Below, one piece after another: positions 21,961 through 32,034 of a stretch of 64,000 nt of DNA. The DNA is taken from positions 7,254,001 to 7,318,000 of the forward strand of contig NC_039508.1 of NCBI RefSeq assembly GCF_003672135.1. Direction: 5' to 3'. The notes below the pieces were generated by a model. The model had not been told where the DNA came from. It ran no database searches and saw only the letters and a list, made by a program, of their open reading frames with translations. This stretch comes from Ooceraea biroi. Its lineage: Eukaryota; Arthropoda; Insecta; Hymenoptera; Formicidae. A program made the position numbers and the translations under genes. The stretch's first letter is position 1, and every line of letters starts with the position of its first letter.

Positions 21961-22205
21961 TGTCACGACACTCGCTAAAAATTTCCGTTTAATTGGAAAT
22001 ATACTAGAGCTCCACGCAACATTCGTTTGGACGTGTCCATACGTGAATTGCAGAAACAATTGAGACACTGCAACTCACTTTACGACATTGGTCTCAAGCG
22101 CTGTACACACGTTGACATTTAATGTATACACTCGATCTAGACACAAGTGTCCGCTCTAGGTGTCATCGTGTATACGCACCATTACAAAAACTTGATAGTA
22201 CATAA

Positions 22206-22429
22206 AGTACATATATATCAGTTCCTGTATATATACAAGGATCGCTTTGCGCCCGTATATATACAAGGATACAAGGTCGCTTTGCGCCCATACAGGGTTG
22301 GTGAGAGTAAAAGAAGTGTTGCATAGTTGCAAAATTATACTGTAATAAAGTAAGTAACTAATAATTTAGTGCGAAATATCATTTTGCTGATAATAAATGT
22401 TATTAATGCCGTTAATAAAACGAAGAAAA
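22206..22429. other. 3' flank of the PIF1-USP gene
   Basis: A unit ATATATACAAGGAT...GTCGCTTTGCGCCC is present twice (about 22228-22253 and 22254-22290). AATAAA-type words occur at 22340 and 22397. No gene. Confidence 0.4.
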
Positions 22430-23135
22430 AAAGAACTCTACAAAAGTAATGATATCACAACAAAATTACCTTTTTAAAAAAGGTACAAAAAAGGCGCCAA
22501 GTATACGCGCGCAAAGAAAAAAAGAACTCTACAAAACTAATGATATCACAACAAAATTACCTTTTTAAAAAAAGGTACAAAAAAGGCGCCAAGTATACGC
22601 GCGCGAAGAAAAAAAGAACTCTACAAAAGTAATGATATCAACCCATTGCGCCAACTATAAAAATGGGTATTTATGCAAATCAGAAAATCTATTATTTTAT
22701 TATTATGTATACAACATCCTATTCCAATCCAAGCGTTGTTTTAATTCTCTTTAAATATTATTATAGTATTTTTTCACAAAAATGTATGAAATCTTCAAAT
22801 TGCGCCAAGTGCACAGAGAATGTATCGAAAATTAATTATTGTACTATTTAAAAAACTCAAGCGGTAGTATTCTTATCAATTAGAAAGAGAATATATGTAT
22901 ATATTGTTTTGAAAAATTATTGTTGTACTACTTTTAAAAAATAAAAAGTGATACATATCTTTTTATTGTCACTCTTCCTCTTCCAATCCAAGTGGTAGTA
23001 GCTTTCATTTATCACTTGGATTTTAATTTGTTTGAATTCTAATGGAAGGAATAGAAAAGAATAAAAGAGGTTACAGTACAAAATGTAAAAAAAATAATAT
23101 TTAGTTAATGCAAAAAACTTGGCGCTGCTAGACCG
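22430..23135 (+). repeat. FB-family single arm with a tandemly repeated left end
   Basis: A unit of about 92 bp containing AAAAAGAACTCTACAAAA, AATGATATCA, AAAGGTACAAAAAAGGCGCC and AAGTATACGCGCG is present two and a half times (22430-22640). It is followed by GGGTATTTATGCAAATCAG and, at the far end, by ACTTGGCGCTGCTAGACCGA. This is the same landmark order as one arm of the FB elements, without an inverted partner. Confidence 0.7.
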
Positions 23136-23417
23136 AGTAATACGAAAAATGCTTTTCTCTCTTTCATCGTTTAAGGCCCAATTTCTTCACCTCTCGATAA
23201 CTTTATCCAAAAGATATCTCGTAGAATCAGTTTTCTTCACCTTTGTAACCTGACAGAATATGGTAATTTATAATAACATTCTAGACACTTTGTGTCAAAA
23301 GTGAGTAGTATGAAGAATAGCTATCCGTTAAATACGTAATCAGAGGTTTCAATAAAGAAAACAAATTTTTAGTTATCTGGAAGATAGCTATTGAGAGGTA
23401 TGAAGAAACTGGGCATA
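23136..23417. other. Non-coding spacer
   Basis: TCTTCACCT and GATAACTTTATCC-type words only; nothing supported. Confidence 0.3.
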
Positions 23418-23668
23418 ATAGTAGGAGTGTATGTTCTCTCTCGCTCTCTCTCTCTTGCCCTCTCTCTCTCGCCCTCTCTCTCTGCCCTCTCTCTCGCCCT
23501 CTCTCTCTCTTGCCCTCTCTCTCTCGCCCTCTCTCTCTCTTGCCCTCTCTCTCTCTCGCCCTCTCTCTCTCTCTCGCCCTCTCTCTCTCTCGCCCTCTCT
23601 CTCTCTCGCCCTCTCTCTCTCGCCCTCTCTCTCTCTCGCCCTCTCACTCACTCACTCACTCGTTCTCT
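23418..23668 (+). repeat. CT-rich microsatellite (CTCTCTCGCC variants)
   Basis: About 230 bp of CTCTCTCTCTCGCC units of 8-16 bp, ending in CACTCACTCACTCA. The Ser/Leu-rich and Arg/Glu-rich ORFs on both strands are artefacts of this low complexity. Confidence 0.92.
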
Positions 23669-23724
23669 CGCAAATATATCTTTTCTCACTCCAACTTCTT
23701 GCACTACATCGCGTCGTACACTTG

Positions 23725-23772
23725 TCGTACACCGACCGGCGGAGTTGCTGTCCGTATATCCGTGTGACTTAC
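23725..23772 (+). repeat. Rep-A tail fragment
   Basis: ACACCGACCGGCGGAGTTGC and GTATATCCGTGTGA match the 3' tail of Rep-A as seen at 38440-38490 and 54215-55230. Confidence 0.55.
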
Positions 23773-23820
23773 ACATGACAATCGGGTCGATAAGTTAGAG
23801 TTTTCTAATGTAGAGCCTCT

Positions 23821-24006
23821 ACCCAGCAAACACAGAATATTATTATTATGTAACACAGAAGTAACAGGTAATATAACGGCAGTTATATATTACTAACATT
23901 GCAATGATATAATTTCTTATTACGACAGTAATATAATTATGTTTTATAACTGCTTTATATTTCTGTTATTTACTGGTTATAATCAACGTAACAGCAATAT
24001 AACTTA
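23821..24006. repeat. MITE-E, left part (interrupted by Harbinger 1)
   Basis: Begins TACCCAGCAAACACAG and continues with GTTATATATTAC and TAACAG words. It is cut at TTA (24004-24006) by Harbinger element 1, and similar TAACACGTAATATAACAAG sequence resumes after 29079 up to about 29185. Confidence 0.65.
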
Positions 24007-24131
24007 AGCGTCGTCTACAATGACTGTAGCAGTAAGTTGTAAAACCGTAATATTTAGTTGTAGGTTGTAAAGTTTTTATTCTTAAAACCATTTGTCTACA
24101 ATGGCAGTAACGTAAGATGTAAGGCAGACCA

Positions 24132-25650
24132 ATGAAGAAAGAAAATGTGAAGTGTGTGCTTTGTTGTGTAATCAGTGATATATGTGCCCGCTCAAAAATG
24201 GATTTACAGAAATTATTAGGCCTTATGACTCTTTTAATGTTATTATGGCATCAAAACGTTGCGCTTCAAATTATAAATTATCGGCAGAATATGAAAATTA
24301 GACGTTGGTGGGTGAGACCAATCAATAAAAGGAAACAACGTTTCCTGTGTAATCTATTTCGTGAAGTCAGATCAACTGATCACGAAGAATTTTTTATGTA
24401 CACGCGGCTTTGCCCGGAACAGTACAAAATTTTATTGAAGGCAGTAACCCCATATCTCAGAAAACGCAGTAATCGAAAATCTTTGTCACCAGATACAAGA
24501 CTGGCTATAACCCTGACGTGAGTAGCTACAATTGTGATAGTGCTATCTTGTCTTATTTCACATTTTATAATTGTTCTTTTCCTGTTATAGATATCTTGCC
24601 CAAGGTGATAGCGTGATATCCAAACATTTGGAGTATCGTGTAGGAAAATCAACAGTACACAAAATTATACCAGAAGTGTGCCATGCTATATGGCTAGCTC
24701 TACAACCTGTTGTTTTGCCTACATTGAGTGCTGATGAATGGAAAAAGAAAAGTGAAGACTTCTTGTTTAAGTGGCAATTTCCAAATTGCGTAGGAGCACT
24801 TGACGGGCGCCATATGGAAATACAAGCATCACCATGTTCAGGATCTCATTTTTTTAATTATAAAGGATACTTTAGTACAGTTCTTTTAGCACTGTGCGAT
24901 GCTAACTATAAATTCACATGGGTTGATATTGGTCAATTTGGTAAATATGTTTTATTTATAAATTTATGAAATGTTATTGTATGCAGTCCTACTTAATAAG
25001 AAGTATAATTTGTAGGTTCAATAAGTGATGGTGGCATATGGAGCCAAACGAATTTGGCTGCTGATTTAGAAAGTAATGCAGCAGATTTTCCAGAACCTAT
25101 GCCTTTACCAGGAAGAGATATTCCATTTCCTTTTGTTATAGTGGCTGACGAAGCATTTCCTCTAAAACCGTATTTAATGCGTCCTTTTCCAAGGAGAGTT
25201 AGCAGAATGACAGATGAGGAGCGTGTATTTAACTATCGGTTAAGTCGAGCACGATTGTGTATAGAGAATACTTTTAATATTCTTACTTCTCGTTGGAGGA
25301 TCCTACATAAAAGGATGTGTTGCTCAGTACAGAATGCAGAAAAGATTTGTAAAGCACTTGTCTGTTTACATAATTTTGCCATGAATGCTAATAATAATAG
25401 CCAATATTCTCGACCTGAATGGCTTGATGTAGAAAATGATGAAGGAAGACATCATGAAAACCGATGGCATACTGTAGGAGTTGCACAATACTTTAGAGAG
25501 TTATCAAGAGTAGGACCTAATAGAGCTGGATCTGTTTCTGTGGGCTTACGTAATTATTTAAAAGACTATTTTGTATCGCCTATTGGAAGTGCTCAAGCAT
25601 CATGGCAATTCGAAAGAGTATTTACATGCAACGCTAACCCACCTGCTTAA
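24132..25650 (+). CDS. PIF/Harbinger DDE transposase (nuclease), three exons
   Basis: Exons 24132-24517, 24591-24940 and 25016-25650 join in frame through GT-AG introns of 73 and 75 bp and give about 456 residues, normal for this family. The N-terminal region has RRWWVRPINKRKQR, FFMYTRLCPEQYKILL and the TRLAITLTYLA join over intron 1. The catalytic acids are in CVGALDGRH (D), VIVADEAFPLKPYLMRPF (D) and RARLCIENTFNILTSRWRI (E). The Harbinger GxSDGGIW box lies at the intron 2 join. No stop or frameshift was seen. The start could also be the Met at 24199 (MDLQKLLGL). It cuts element ends in the nucleus with the MADF partner. Confidence 0.92.
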
Positions 25651-26875
25651 TATTTTTTTATTTCTTTGTCTCGGTGAACTCCAACATTGACCACAAGCAC
25701 GTCAATTCGTATCGATTATCTTGTCGGTCATTGCACGCATTGCTAGTGAGTCAGATGATAAGGACGACGAGATATGTGAGATTTACTATAAGGATTCGCG
25801 CAAATCCTTGATTCATATGTTTTAACGCGGAAAGCGGACGAATTAATTTTAATTTTCTTTTCCAGAAAAACCCTGAAGCCTGTTTTTTTTATATAAGCAA
25901 AGTATCTTCGACACACACTTTGTAATTAACTTGTTTCTTCATTGTTGAATTACATAATCTTCCTTAATAAGAAGGAAGAAGGGTCTTAATAATCCGAGCA
26001 AAGATTTATGGTCTTAAATAAGATTAGTTTTAATGCGTGAAATAAACTCCCGATTGATTGTCTTTCGTATACTCGGCCATCTGCGCGATAGTTATTCATT
26101 AATACGTTTATTTCTGTACGAATGCGATACTTATTTGTCTTTTTCTTAGAAAAACGAGTAAGATAGAAACTCGTTGTTCCGGAACAAATTATACTCATGT
26201 ATGTATTTTAATTATTTCGGATATGAGGTCAACTTTTCCTCTTGAAGAAATTTCGAATTGATTATTTTCTGATGTGTCTAAAGCGTTTTGGTAATAGATG
26301 TTCATTAATATCTTGTTTCTTTGTTGAAGAATCATATTGTCTTCCTAAAAAGAAGAAGAGATAAATTTATTCCTGAATAAGTAAATTGATGCGATTTGCG
26401 TCACTTGATTTCATTGATTTACGTTACTCTTCACGCATTATAAATTATAACAATTACTATGAAAACTTACGTTAAATAATTAATTATATATAATAAGCTA
26501 CATATGATAACATAATATAGAATATATATGTATTTAATATATAATAATAGGATATACATATAATAGGATATACACGCGTAATATTGTACGTAATATATGT
26601 AAATAGTAAGTGAAAATAAGATATTTTTCTTTAAAACAGACTTCTCTCTTTCTCTTTATTTATTAATAATGTATGTTTATCACAGACATTTCATACATTT
26701 AATTAGAAAAAACAATTTTTCTAGCATATAGAACGCAAATTTTGGTTGATCAGTAATTGTGTAACTAAGAAATAAAAACCTATAATATCTTTTAATAAAA
26801 GCAGTTTTAGAAAGAAAGCTCTTGTAATTTTCTCAAACAAACATTTGTTAACGAAAATACTTTATAAGTTATTAA
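25651..26875. other. Harbinger 1 internal non-coding spacer, part 1
   Basis: AT-rich, no coding frame supported. AATAAGAAGGAAG and AAAAGAAGAAG words recur (25970, 26345), as do TATATGTA runs. Confidence 0.4.
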
Positions 26876-26999
26876 GGGTGCGTTCAGGATGACGCTATTA
26901 GCGCTATTTAGCACTAAAACTCTATATGTAGTGTGGCATAAATTATATTATAGATTAGTAGCGCTAAATAGCGTTATTAGCGTCATCCTGAACGCACCC
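26876..26999. mobile_element. Small MITE nested in Harbinger 1, 124 bp, TAA duplication
   Basis: Ends GGGTGCGTTCAGGATGACGC and the exact inverse; flanked by TAA at 26873-26875 and 27000-27002. The arms continue TATTAGCGCTATTTAGC. TIR length and the three-base TAA duplication suggest that it is itself mobilised by a PIF/Harbinger nuclease. Confidence 0.88.
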
Positions 27000-27302
27000 T
27001 AAATATAAAGGAACTAAAAGAATATATGTATAAAAATGTAACGCTGTATAATTTACCGCAACTCTTAAAATTACTTTATACTAAAAGCAGTTGTAAGTTT
27101 TAGTCAAGTATTAATCAAGTATAAGGTTTAATCAAGTATTTAGTATTCTTTCACTTAAGTACTTTGACGTATATATTAATAGTATATTAATTAATATTAT
27201 ATACTTTGAAAATAAGAAACAAAAAAAATAAATTTTACGTAATAATAATGTAAAACTTTTACTTTTAAGAAACAATTACGCAAAAGTCTTTGTTTGAACT
27301 CA

Positions 27303-28549
27303 TTACTTCGTTATATCATCTTCCATATATTGTTTTACTAACTGCGTGAGACTAATTAGGATATCCAAATGTTTCGACTCGGGAATTTTTTGCAAAGCAA
27401 AACCTAAAGAAGTTAGCATAGTTTTCACATCGGGACGAAATGAATTAAAAGGTTCTGTAACATTAACATTAGATACAGATGGAGATGAAGTAAGTGCATC
27501 CCCTACTTTTTGTGCCAACACATTTAAATTTTTCGATTGTTCCAACATAGTGTTACTAAAAACATCGAATTTCTGCTTTTTTCGTTTGGCAAACAGATCT
27601 GACTGTGGAACGCATTGTTTACTGGTATTAATAGCGTGTTGCATTTCTTCTACAATAGATATTTCACTACCTTCAGATGCTGAAAGTGATGAACTTCGTG
27701 GTAGCGATGATGTAGAAGGTTGCACAGATGGTAAGGGCTCAACCGTATTTGAACTTTCATTAACATCATCTGAAATACCACGAAATACTAAATAAGACAT
27801 TGAAGAACAAAACAATTCTTAAACCATCTAAAACCTCTTCCACATCAAATTAAAAATTACAAAAAACAAAAAACCGCAATATTTACCACACGAAATAGTA
27901 ATCAAGTCTTCGTTCCACAAGTTTGATGCAGATGAGGAACTTGATGTCGAACTTGAAGGCAGATTGGGGGTTGGCAAGTTTACTTGTACTATTGCTTTTG
28001 AAGTTGATTCTTTTCTTTTATAATTTGAAATAGTCCTAAAAAAAGTAATTATACAAAAGATTAGTAGTATTATGAGTAAATTAGTACAGAAAAAATTGGC
28101 ACTCACTTTCGATGTTTTATTATATCAGTCAAAAACATTAGGTCATTGTAAAGATTCCATTGCGATGTATATGTTGGTTGGCCAGCTCCAGCACCTGATC
28201 GAGGCTGAGATTGAATACATTTCCTTCTTTCTCTGCCAAATCGCTGTCGCAACTGATAAAATCGATGATCAGTTTCAGCACCTGTGTATATAATTACTCA
28301 TTTAGTATAAATAATTTGATTGATTGATTGATTGACTTTTACAAATATCTTTATTTTAATACGTACGTACCTGTTTTTTTGTTGGTCAAATTATTGCCAA
28401 TATCCTCCCAAATCACTCTTTTCACTTTACTATTACTATAGAATTTTTCTGATTTATCATATAACAACGGGTTGGCTTTAACGCAGCTGATAAGTTCTTT
28501 ATCATCTAACTCATCTTCAAATTCGTCTTCTCCCAACGCGACATTGTGA
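27303..28549 (-). CDS. MADF/BESS-type partner gene of Harbinger 1, four exons
   Basis: Minus-strand exons run approximately 28549-28371, 28281-28107, 28035-27887 and 27772-27303, all with GT-AG borders and matching phases. Exon 1 has ELISCVKANPLLYD and KRVIWEDIGNNL; exon 2 has FYQLRQRFGRERRKC and YTSQWNLYNDLMFLTDII, completing a MADF domain. Exon 3 is Ser/Pro-rich. Exon 4 ends in a helical segment (LGFALQKIPESKHLDILISL) like the BESS motif. The only ATG near the start (28544) is out of frame by one base with the MADF frame, so the start is damaged, spliced differently or misassembled. Convergent with the transposase. Confidence 0.8.
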
Positions 28550-29079
28550 ATTCAGAAAGAATTAACAAGTTTATCGTAGCAAAATAAACAAATTATACAC
28601 AACACGTGTATGTACCTATTGCACATCACAATATGAAGGTTAGCGTTCGGATATTTTAACCGCCAGTACGTATCTAATGTATTTAATTTGATTGGCTGTG
28701 GGAAATAACGAATGGAACGCTTGTGACTGAGTTCGTACTTATATTGCTTTGTTTCGATTGGTCTAACGTAAGATGTAGAACGCAAGAAATGAAAAATATT
28801 AATTTCACTATACAACCTTATTACAACCTACTTCACCGCAAATACATTTTAGGTTAGATTACAAATGCGTGTTTGCTAGAGACTCTGTATATAGGGTTTC
28901 TCGTATTTGCAGTCTTACAGCTCTATTTCTACAGTCTCTGTAGCGAGAGCTTGAAATGAATTGTCTTACTTACAACCTTACTTACAACCTACTGCACCAA
29001 AAATACATTTATCATCACGTCTTACGGTCTTACAACCATTCACAACCTTGCTGCTACGACCATTGTAGACAAGGCTTTA

Positions 29080-29486
29080 CACATAACACGTAATATAACA
29101 AGTATTATGATATTGTTACTTTACTGTTATAGAACGTGTTATATAGAGATGTTATATTCATGTTATATTATATATCTCATAACATGAATATACATACATA
29201 TTTCAAGTGTTCCCTCTTTTACCGCCATCGGCCGCCATTGGCGCCTTCACGTTCTTTACGGTTCTTTCTTCCCGTCGTGCCAAGAGAGTACCAGCCACGT
29301 GTTGTATGTGTAAAAGTGCTATCTTTAGCCAAGGTAATCCTTAACTTATAATAGAAACGGTAATTAAAAACATTCAAAATAAGCATTATTATAAAGAAAC
29401 TAAATATTTGTACATATATTTGCAGCAATATTTAACATATACCAAGAAAATGTGGTAGTAGGTTAGGTTATGCATGCAAAATTCGC
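29080..29486. other. MITE-E remainder and a unique block
   Basis: To about 29185 the sequence continues MITE-E (TTATATATCTCATAACATG). Then comes a GC-richer 120 bp block (GCCATCGGCCGCCATTGGCG, CTTTCTTCCCGTCGTGCC) ending at CAAG|GTAATCC, which could be a 5' exon and donor; a TTTGCAG acceptor-like site lies at 29419-29425. No continuing reading frame was found. Confidence 0.35.
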
Positions 29487-29650
29487 ATTGCTGGAATACA
29501 ATAGCGAGACGTTTTCACTTTTACGGAACATTAGAAATGCTTATCATTATCAAACGTACAAAGCTGTAAAGATGATTGATAATGAAGGGTATTTCTAAAT
29601 GATCAGTAGAAGTGGAAATGACTCGGCGTTGCATTCTTGCAACGCGGCTT
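29487..29650. mobile_element. Imperfect hairpin MITE
   Basis: GCATTGCTGGAATACAATAG, then TTCACTTTTACGG and ATTAGAAATGCTTATCATTA pair with GCGTTGCATTCTTGCAAC and TAATGAAGGGTATTTCTAA in reverse, leaving a short loop near 29565. Non-coding. Confidence 0.55.
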
Positions 29651-29879
29651 CTATGTGCACAATGTACCACACCATTTTACATAAATTAACTGCAATAGAA
29701 TAACATTTCTTAGTATAAAATGATTAATACTTTTGTGTTACATTGCAGCAGTCTGTAAGAGGCATTTAGAGTGTGCAGATATATCTGCGAATATATTGCG
29801 CAGAGGATAGCGCATACAGTACGTTGGACGTTTGCGCAGAGGGTAGCGCACAGAATACAGTACGGAGATTTGGACCCCA

Positions 29880-30060
29880 GAGAACAATATGACGTCTTAA
29901 AGACGTCTTTTAGACGTCTTATGTCCCGATTTAAGACGTTTTTTAGCCATGTCTTATGGACGTCTTTCTGACAGTCTTATGGACGTCTTGTGGACGGCTT
30001 ATGGACGGCATATGGACAGCTTATGGATGTCTTATGGACGGCTTATGGATGTCTTATAGA
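29880..30060 (+). repeat. Short tandem repeat of CTTATGGACGG-type units
   Basis: AGACGTCTTTTAGACGTCTT is followed by about ten units of CTTATGGACGTx/CTTATGGACGGx, 12-16 bp each. GACGTCTT words also characterise the MITE at 54239-55205, so this may be a relative. Confidence 0.65.
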
Positions 30061-31018
30061 AAAAAATGATTTTTTTATGTTATTTATCATTTATTATAAG
30101 AAAAATATACATTTAATGTAATATACAATGCTTATTATTATTATTCCACTATTGTATATCTTGTTATAAAGAAATGGCGTCATGTTGGATCTACGTGTTT
30201 TTTTTCGCATAATTTACACGGTCCCCAGCATGCCGCAACCACTCTTGTATTATTTTTTTACGTCGTGAAGGCTGCATTGGTCAGTATATGATACATAAGC
30301 TGAAATTATAACATTTTATTTATATTCGTACAGATATTTTATTCTTTTAATATTATAAACTTGTTGCAGTAATTTTATTTGAAGTTTTTTTTATCGTAAA
30401 TGTGATTATTTAGCATATATGAAAAATTATTATATATGAAGCAGATTAATTTACGTCATTCTTTGTGCGTTGACTTATAACTTTGACTACGACTATTACG
30501 GCAATCTTTCTGCTCAGACCCACACACACACATTTTTCGCATTATATGTCGTCAATTCAAAAAGTTAAGGGTATATCCAAACAAAATTACATAACGCATA
30601 AATATTGCATAAGGAAATAGACCAATCCACTTCCTGATGCATATGTTATGCATTTATGCAAGTTTGTTTAGATTATAGGATATATAAGTCAATGGAATAC
30701 GATGCGATTTTTTGTACTAATCTGCATGCGATCTAATCAATTGTTGGAAATGCTACATATATAGCACTCAGTATTACACATAGTAAACTACAATAAAAAA
30801 TTACTACATTGCATGCGGGCTAGCACGAAAAATGTTATCGTGTGCCGTTGGCTTCAGCTTGATATTTCACTTGTTATACAAGATTTTTGGGCCTGTTAAT
30901 TTGTTATCAATTGCTAAAAAGTGGTTAGAACTCTAAAATTCTTTATCCAATTGCCAATCAGTTTGTTGTACGACGTATAAAATAGCAGTCGAAAAATGAA
31001 ATTGTAAAAATAAATTAC
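30061..31018. other. AT-rich sequence with one probable MITE, no gene
   Basis: A diverged inverted pair (TATATCCAAACAAAATTACATA at 30571 and its partner GTTATGCATTTATGCAAGTT near 30646-30670) suggests a MITE of about 115 bp at 30565-30682. The rest is non-coding. A final exon of the DUF4806 gene may lie here but was not recognised. Confidence 0.4.
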
Positions 31019-32034
31019 CTGTAATAAGATTTGCAAAAGTTGTGTCTTTTATTGCCATGGATCCTTTCGATCCGGTCCACGATAATTTTTGACACAATGT
31101 GTCGATAAAACAAAATTTTAATATATTTCTTGTTTTTGTTGCGTGTGAACTCCCTCCAATTCTTGTAATGTTGCTTTTCTGTAATCGAAAATTAGACATA
31201 TGTAAATTATGCCATGTATTTTGATCGGCATTGTTATGAAGCATATACAGGGTGTTTTTAAATTAATACAGTCGAATATTTTTTAAACTATCGCTGTAAT
31301 AAAAAAATGAGAAAATGTTTTATACAAAAGTTACAGACTTTTAAGTGATTTTAAGTGAATAATATTATATGACTTTGAATAGTGTTGTTACAGTTCAAAG
31401 GGTAACTTGCAATTGTGTAATGGAATAAAATCAAGTCAAAAGATCCTATTCCACTTTTCTTTTCGACAGTTATGAAATTATCATAAGAGAAAGGCCTTAA
31501 GGGGATCCTAAAAGAATATAATTCTCCTAGACGGCTTTAGGATAATTCTATAGGAAAATTATGAAAAAGTGTATAAATACTTACAAATTGTTTTCGAATA
31601 TCTTTATCCGTTTTTATCTCTCTTTCAAATTGTAGAAGTTCTTCTGTGGTCGATAATGGAAAATTTGGCAATAAATTGGTTTCATCTGTCATAACTACTT
31701 GCTTACTTTTTGGATTAGTAAGTAGATTAACAATTAAATTTAATTTTCTCATAAATATACTTTGTAATTCACGGCATGCTTCTATAAAAAACGAAGAAAA
31801 GACTAAATCTTATATTGATGAATATATAATTGAGAATATAAGTAATTACAATTTCAAAGAGTGCACTTACTACACATGTATGATGTTTTGTATTATTATT
31901 TTGTATATCGACGTTTTGTTCAATGTTGTTTAGTATATCGACTAAAAAAATATTAGTATAACAATATACATTATATCATAGAATTGAATGAAATTAAATA
32001 TTGTTAAATGAAGATATACATACATATATATATA

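Larger units (their letters stand above)
20987..22181. mobile_element. PIF/Harbinger element 2, 1,195 bp, internally deleted, TTA duplication
   Basis: Ends TGGTGCGTATACACGATGAC and its inverse; flanked by TTA at 20984-20986 and 22182-22184, the three-base duplication typical of PIF/Harbinger. It keeps the transposase N-terminus on the plus strand and a MADF gene on the minus strand but lacks the catalytic core, so it depends on another copy. Removing it restores the end of the USP reading frame. Confidence 0.92.
16513..22205 (+). pseudogene. PIF1 helicase-USP fusion gene of a Helitron-like element, broken by nested insertions
   Basis: Coding pieces at 16513-16847, 17830-17971, 18841-20071, 20072-20986 and 22185-22205 are colinear and on one strand. 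They give an N-terminal region of the kind found upstream of PIF1 helicases in Helitron-type proteins (ALIWLKNNNPLY), then the helicase, then a linker, then a USP cysteine protease with both Cys and His boxes. Three insertions separate them: Rep-A plus sequence of unknown origin (16848-17829), a TTAA-flanked MITE (17972-18836) and a Harbinger element (20987-22181). Removing insertions still leaves several one- or two-base frameshifts, so this copy is dead. No Rep/HUH endonuclease part and no Helitron terminus were identified. Confidence 0.75.
20072..22205 (+). pseudogene. USP (peptidase C19) deubiquitinase-like domain fused to the helicase
   Basis: A one-base shift at the helicase stop opens a linker (RYRKVKDVPWALSKV) that leads to the USP Cys box GFQNTDNVSCYANAALQCL near 20192-20260. 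Further on are DVFEFLTILFTKYD, the RCKSCDYTKEF segment (a CxxC that in USPs binds zinc) and the His box IEDGHYTSICREG near 20860-20900, ending in PRGAKDIYILFL. After a Harbinger insertion (20987-22181) the last six codons and the stop follow at 22185-22205. Length and box order match a small USP. The frame breaks near 20262 and near 20575. Known USPs cleave ubiquitin from proteins; a role in the element is inference. Confidence 0.82.
24007..29076. mobile_element. PIF/Harbinger element 1, 5,070 bp, apparently complete, TTA duplication
   Basis: The TIRs begin AGCG(T)CGTCTACAATGACTGTAGC and AGCCTTGTCTACAATGGTCG and are flanked by TTA (24004-24006 and 29077-29079). It carries a spliced DDE nuclease gene (plus, 24132-25650) and a convergent spliced MADF gene (minus, 27303-28549), the two-gene layout of autonomous PIF/Harbinger elements. 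The 1.65 kb between the two 3' ends is AT-rich, non-coding and contains a small MITE. It landed inside MITE-E. Confidence 0.93.

Noticed and set aside
21776..22063. Plus-strand 95-residue ORF
   Set aside because: Shadow of the minus-strand MADF gene.
23369..23798. Arg/Glu-rich and Ser/Leu-rich ORFs
   Set aside because: Translations of a CT-rich microsatellite.
24380..24652. Minus-strand ORF over the Harbinger transposase
   Set aside because: Shadow of the transposase exon; the plus-strand gene has the catalytic motifs and proper introns.
29880..30060. Possible CRISPR-like array
   Set aside because: Units are contiguous 12-16 bp tandem repeats without unique spacers, in a eukaryotic, transposon-rich setting.
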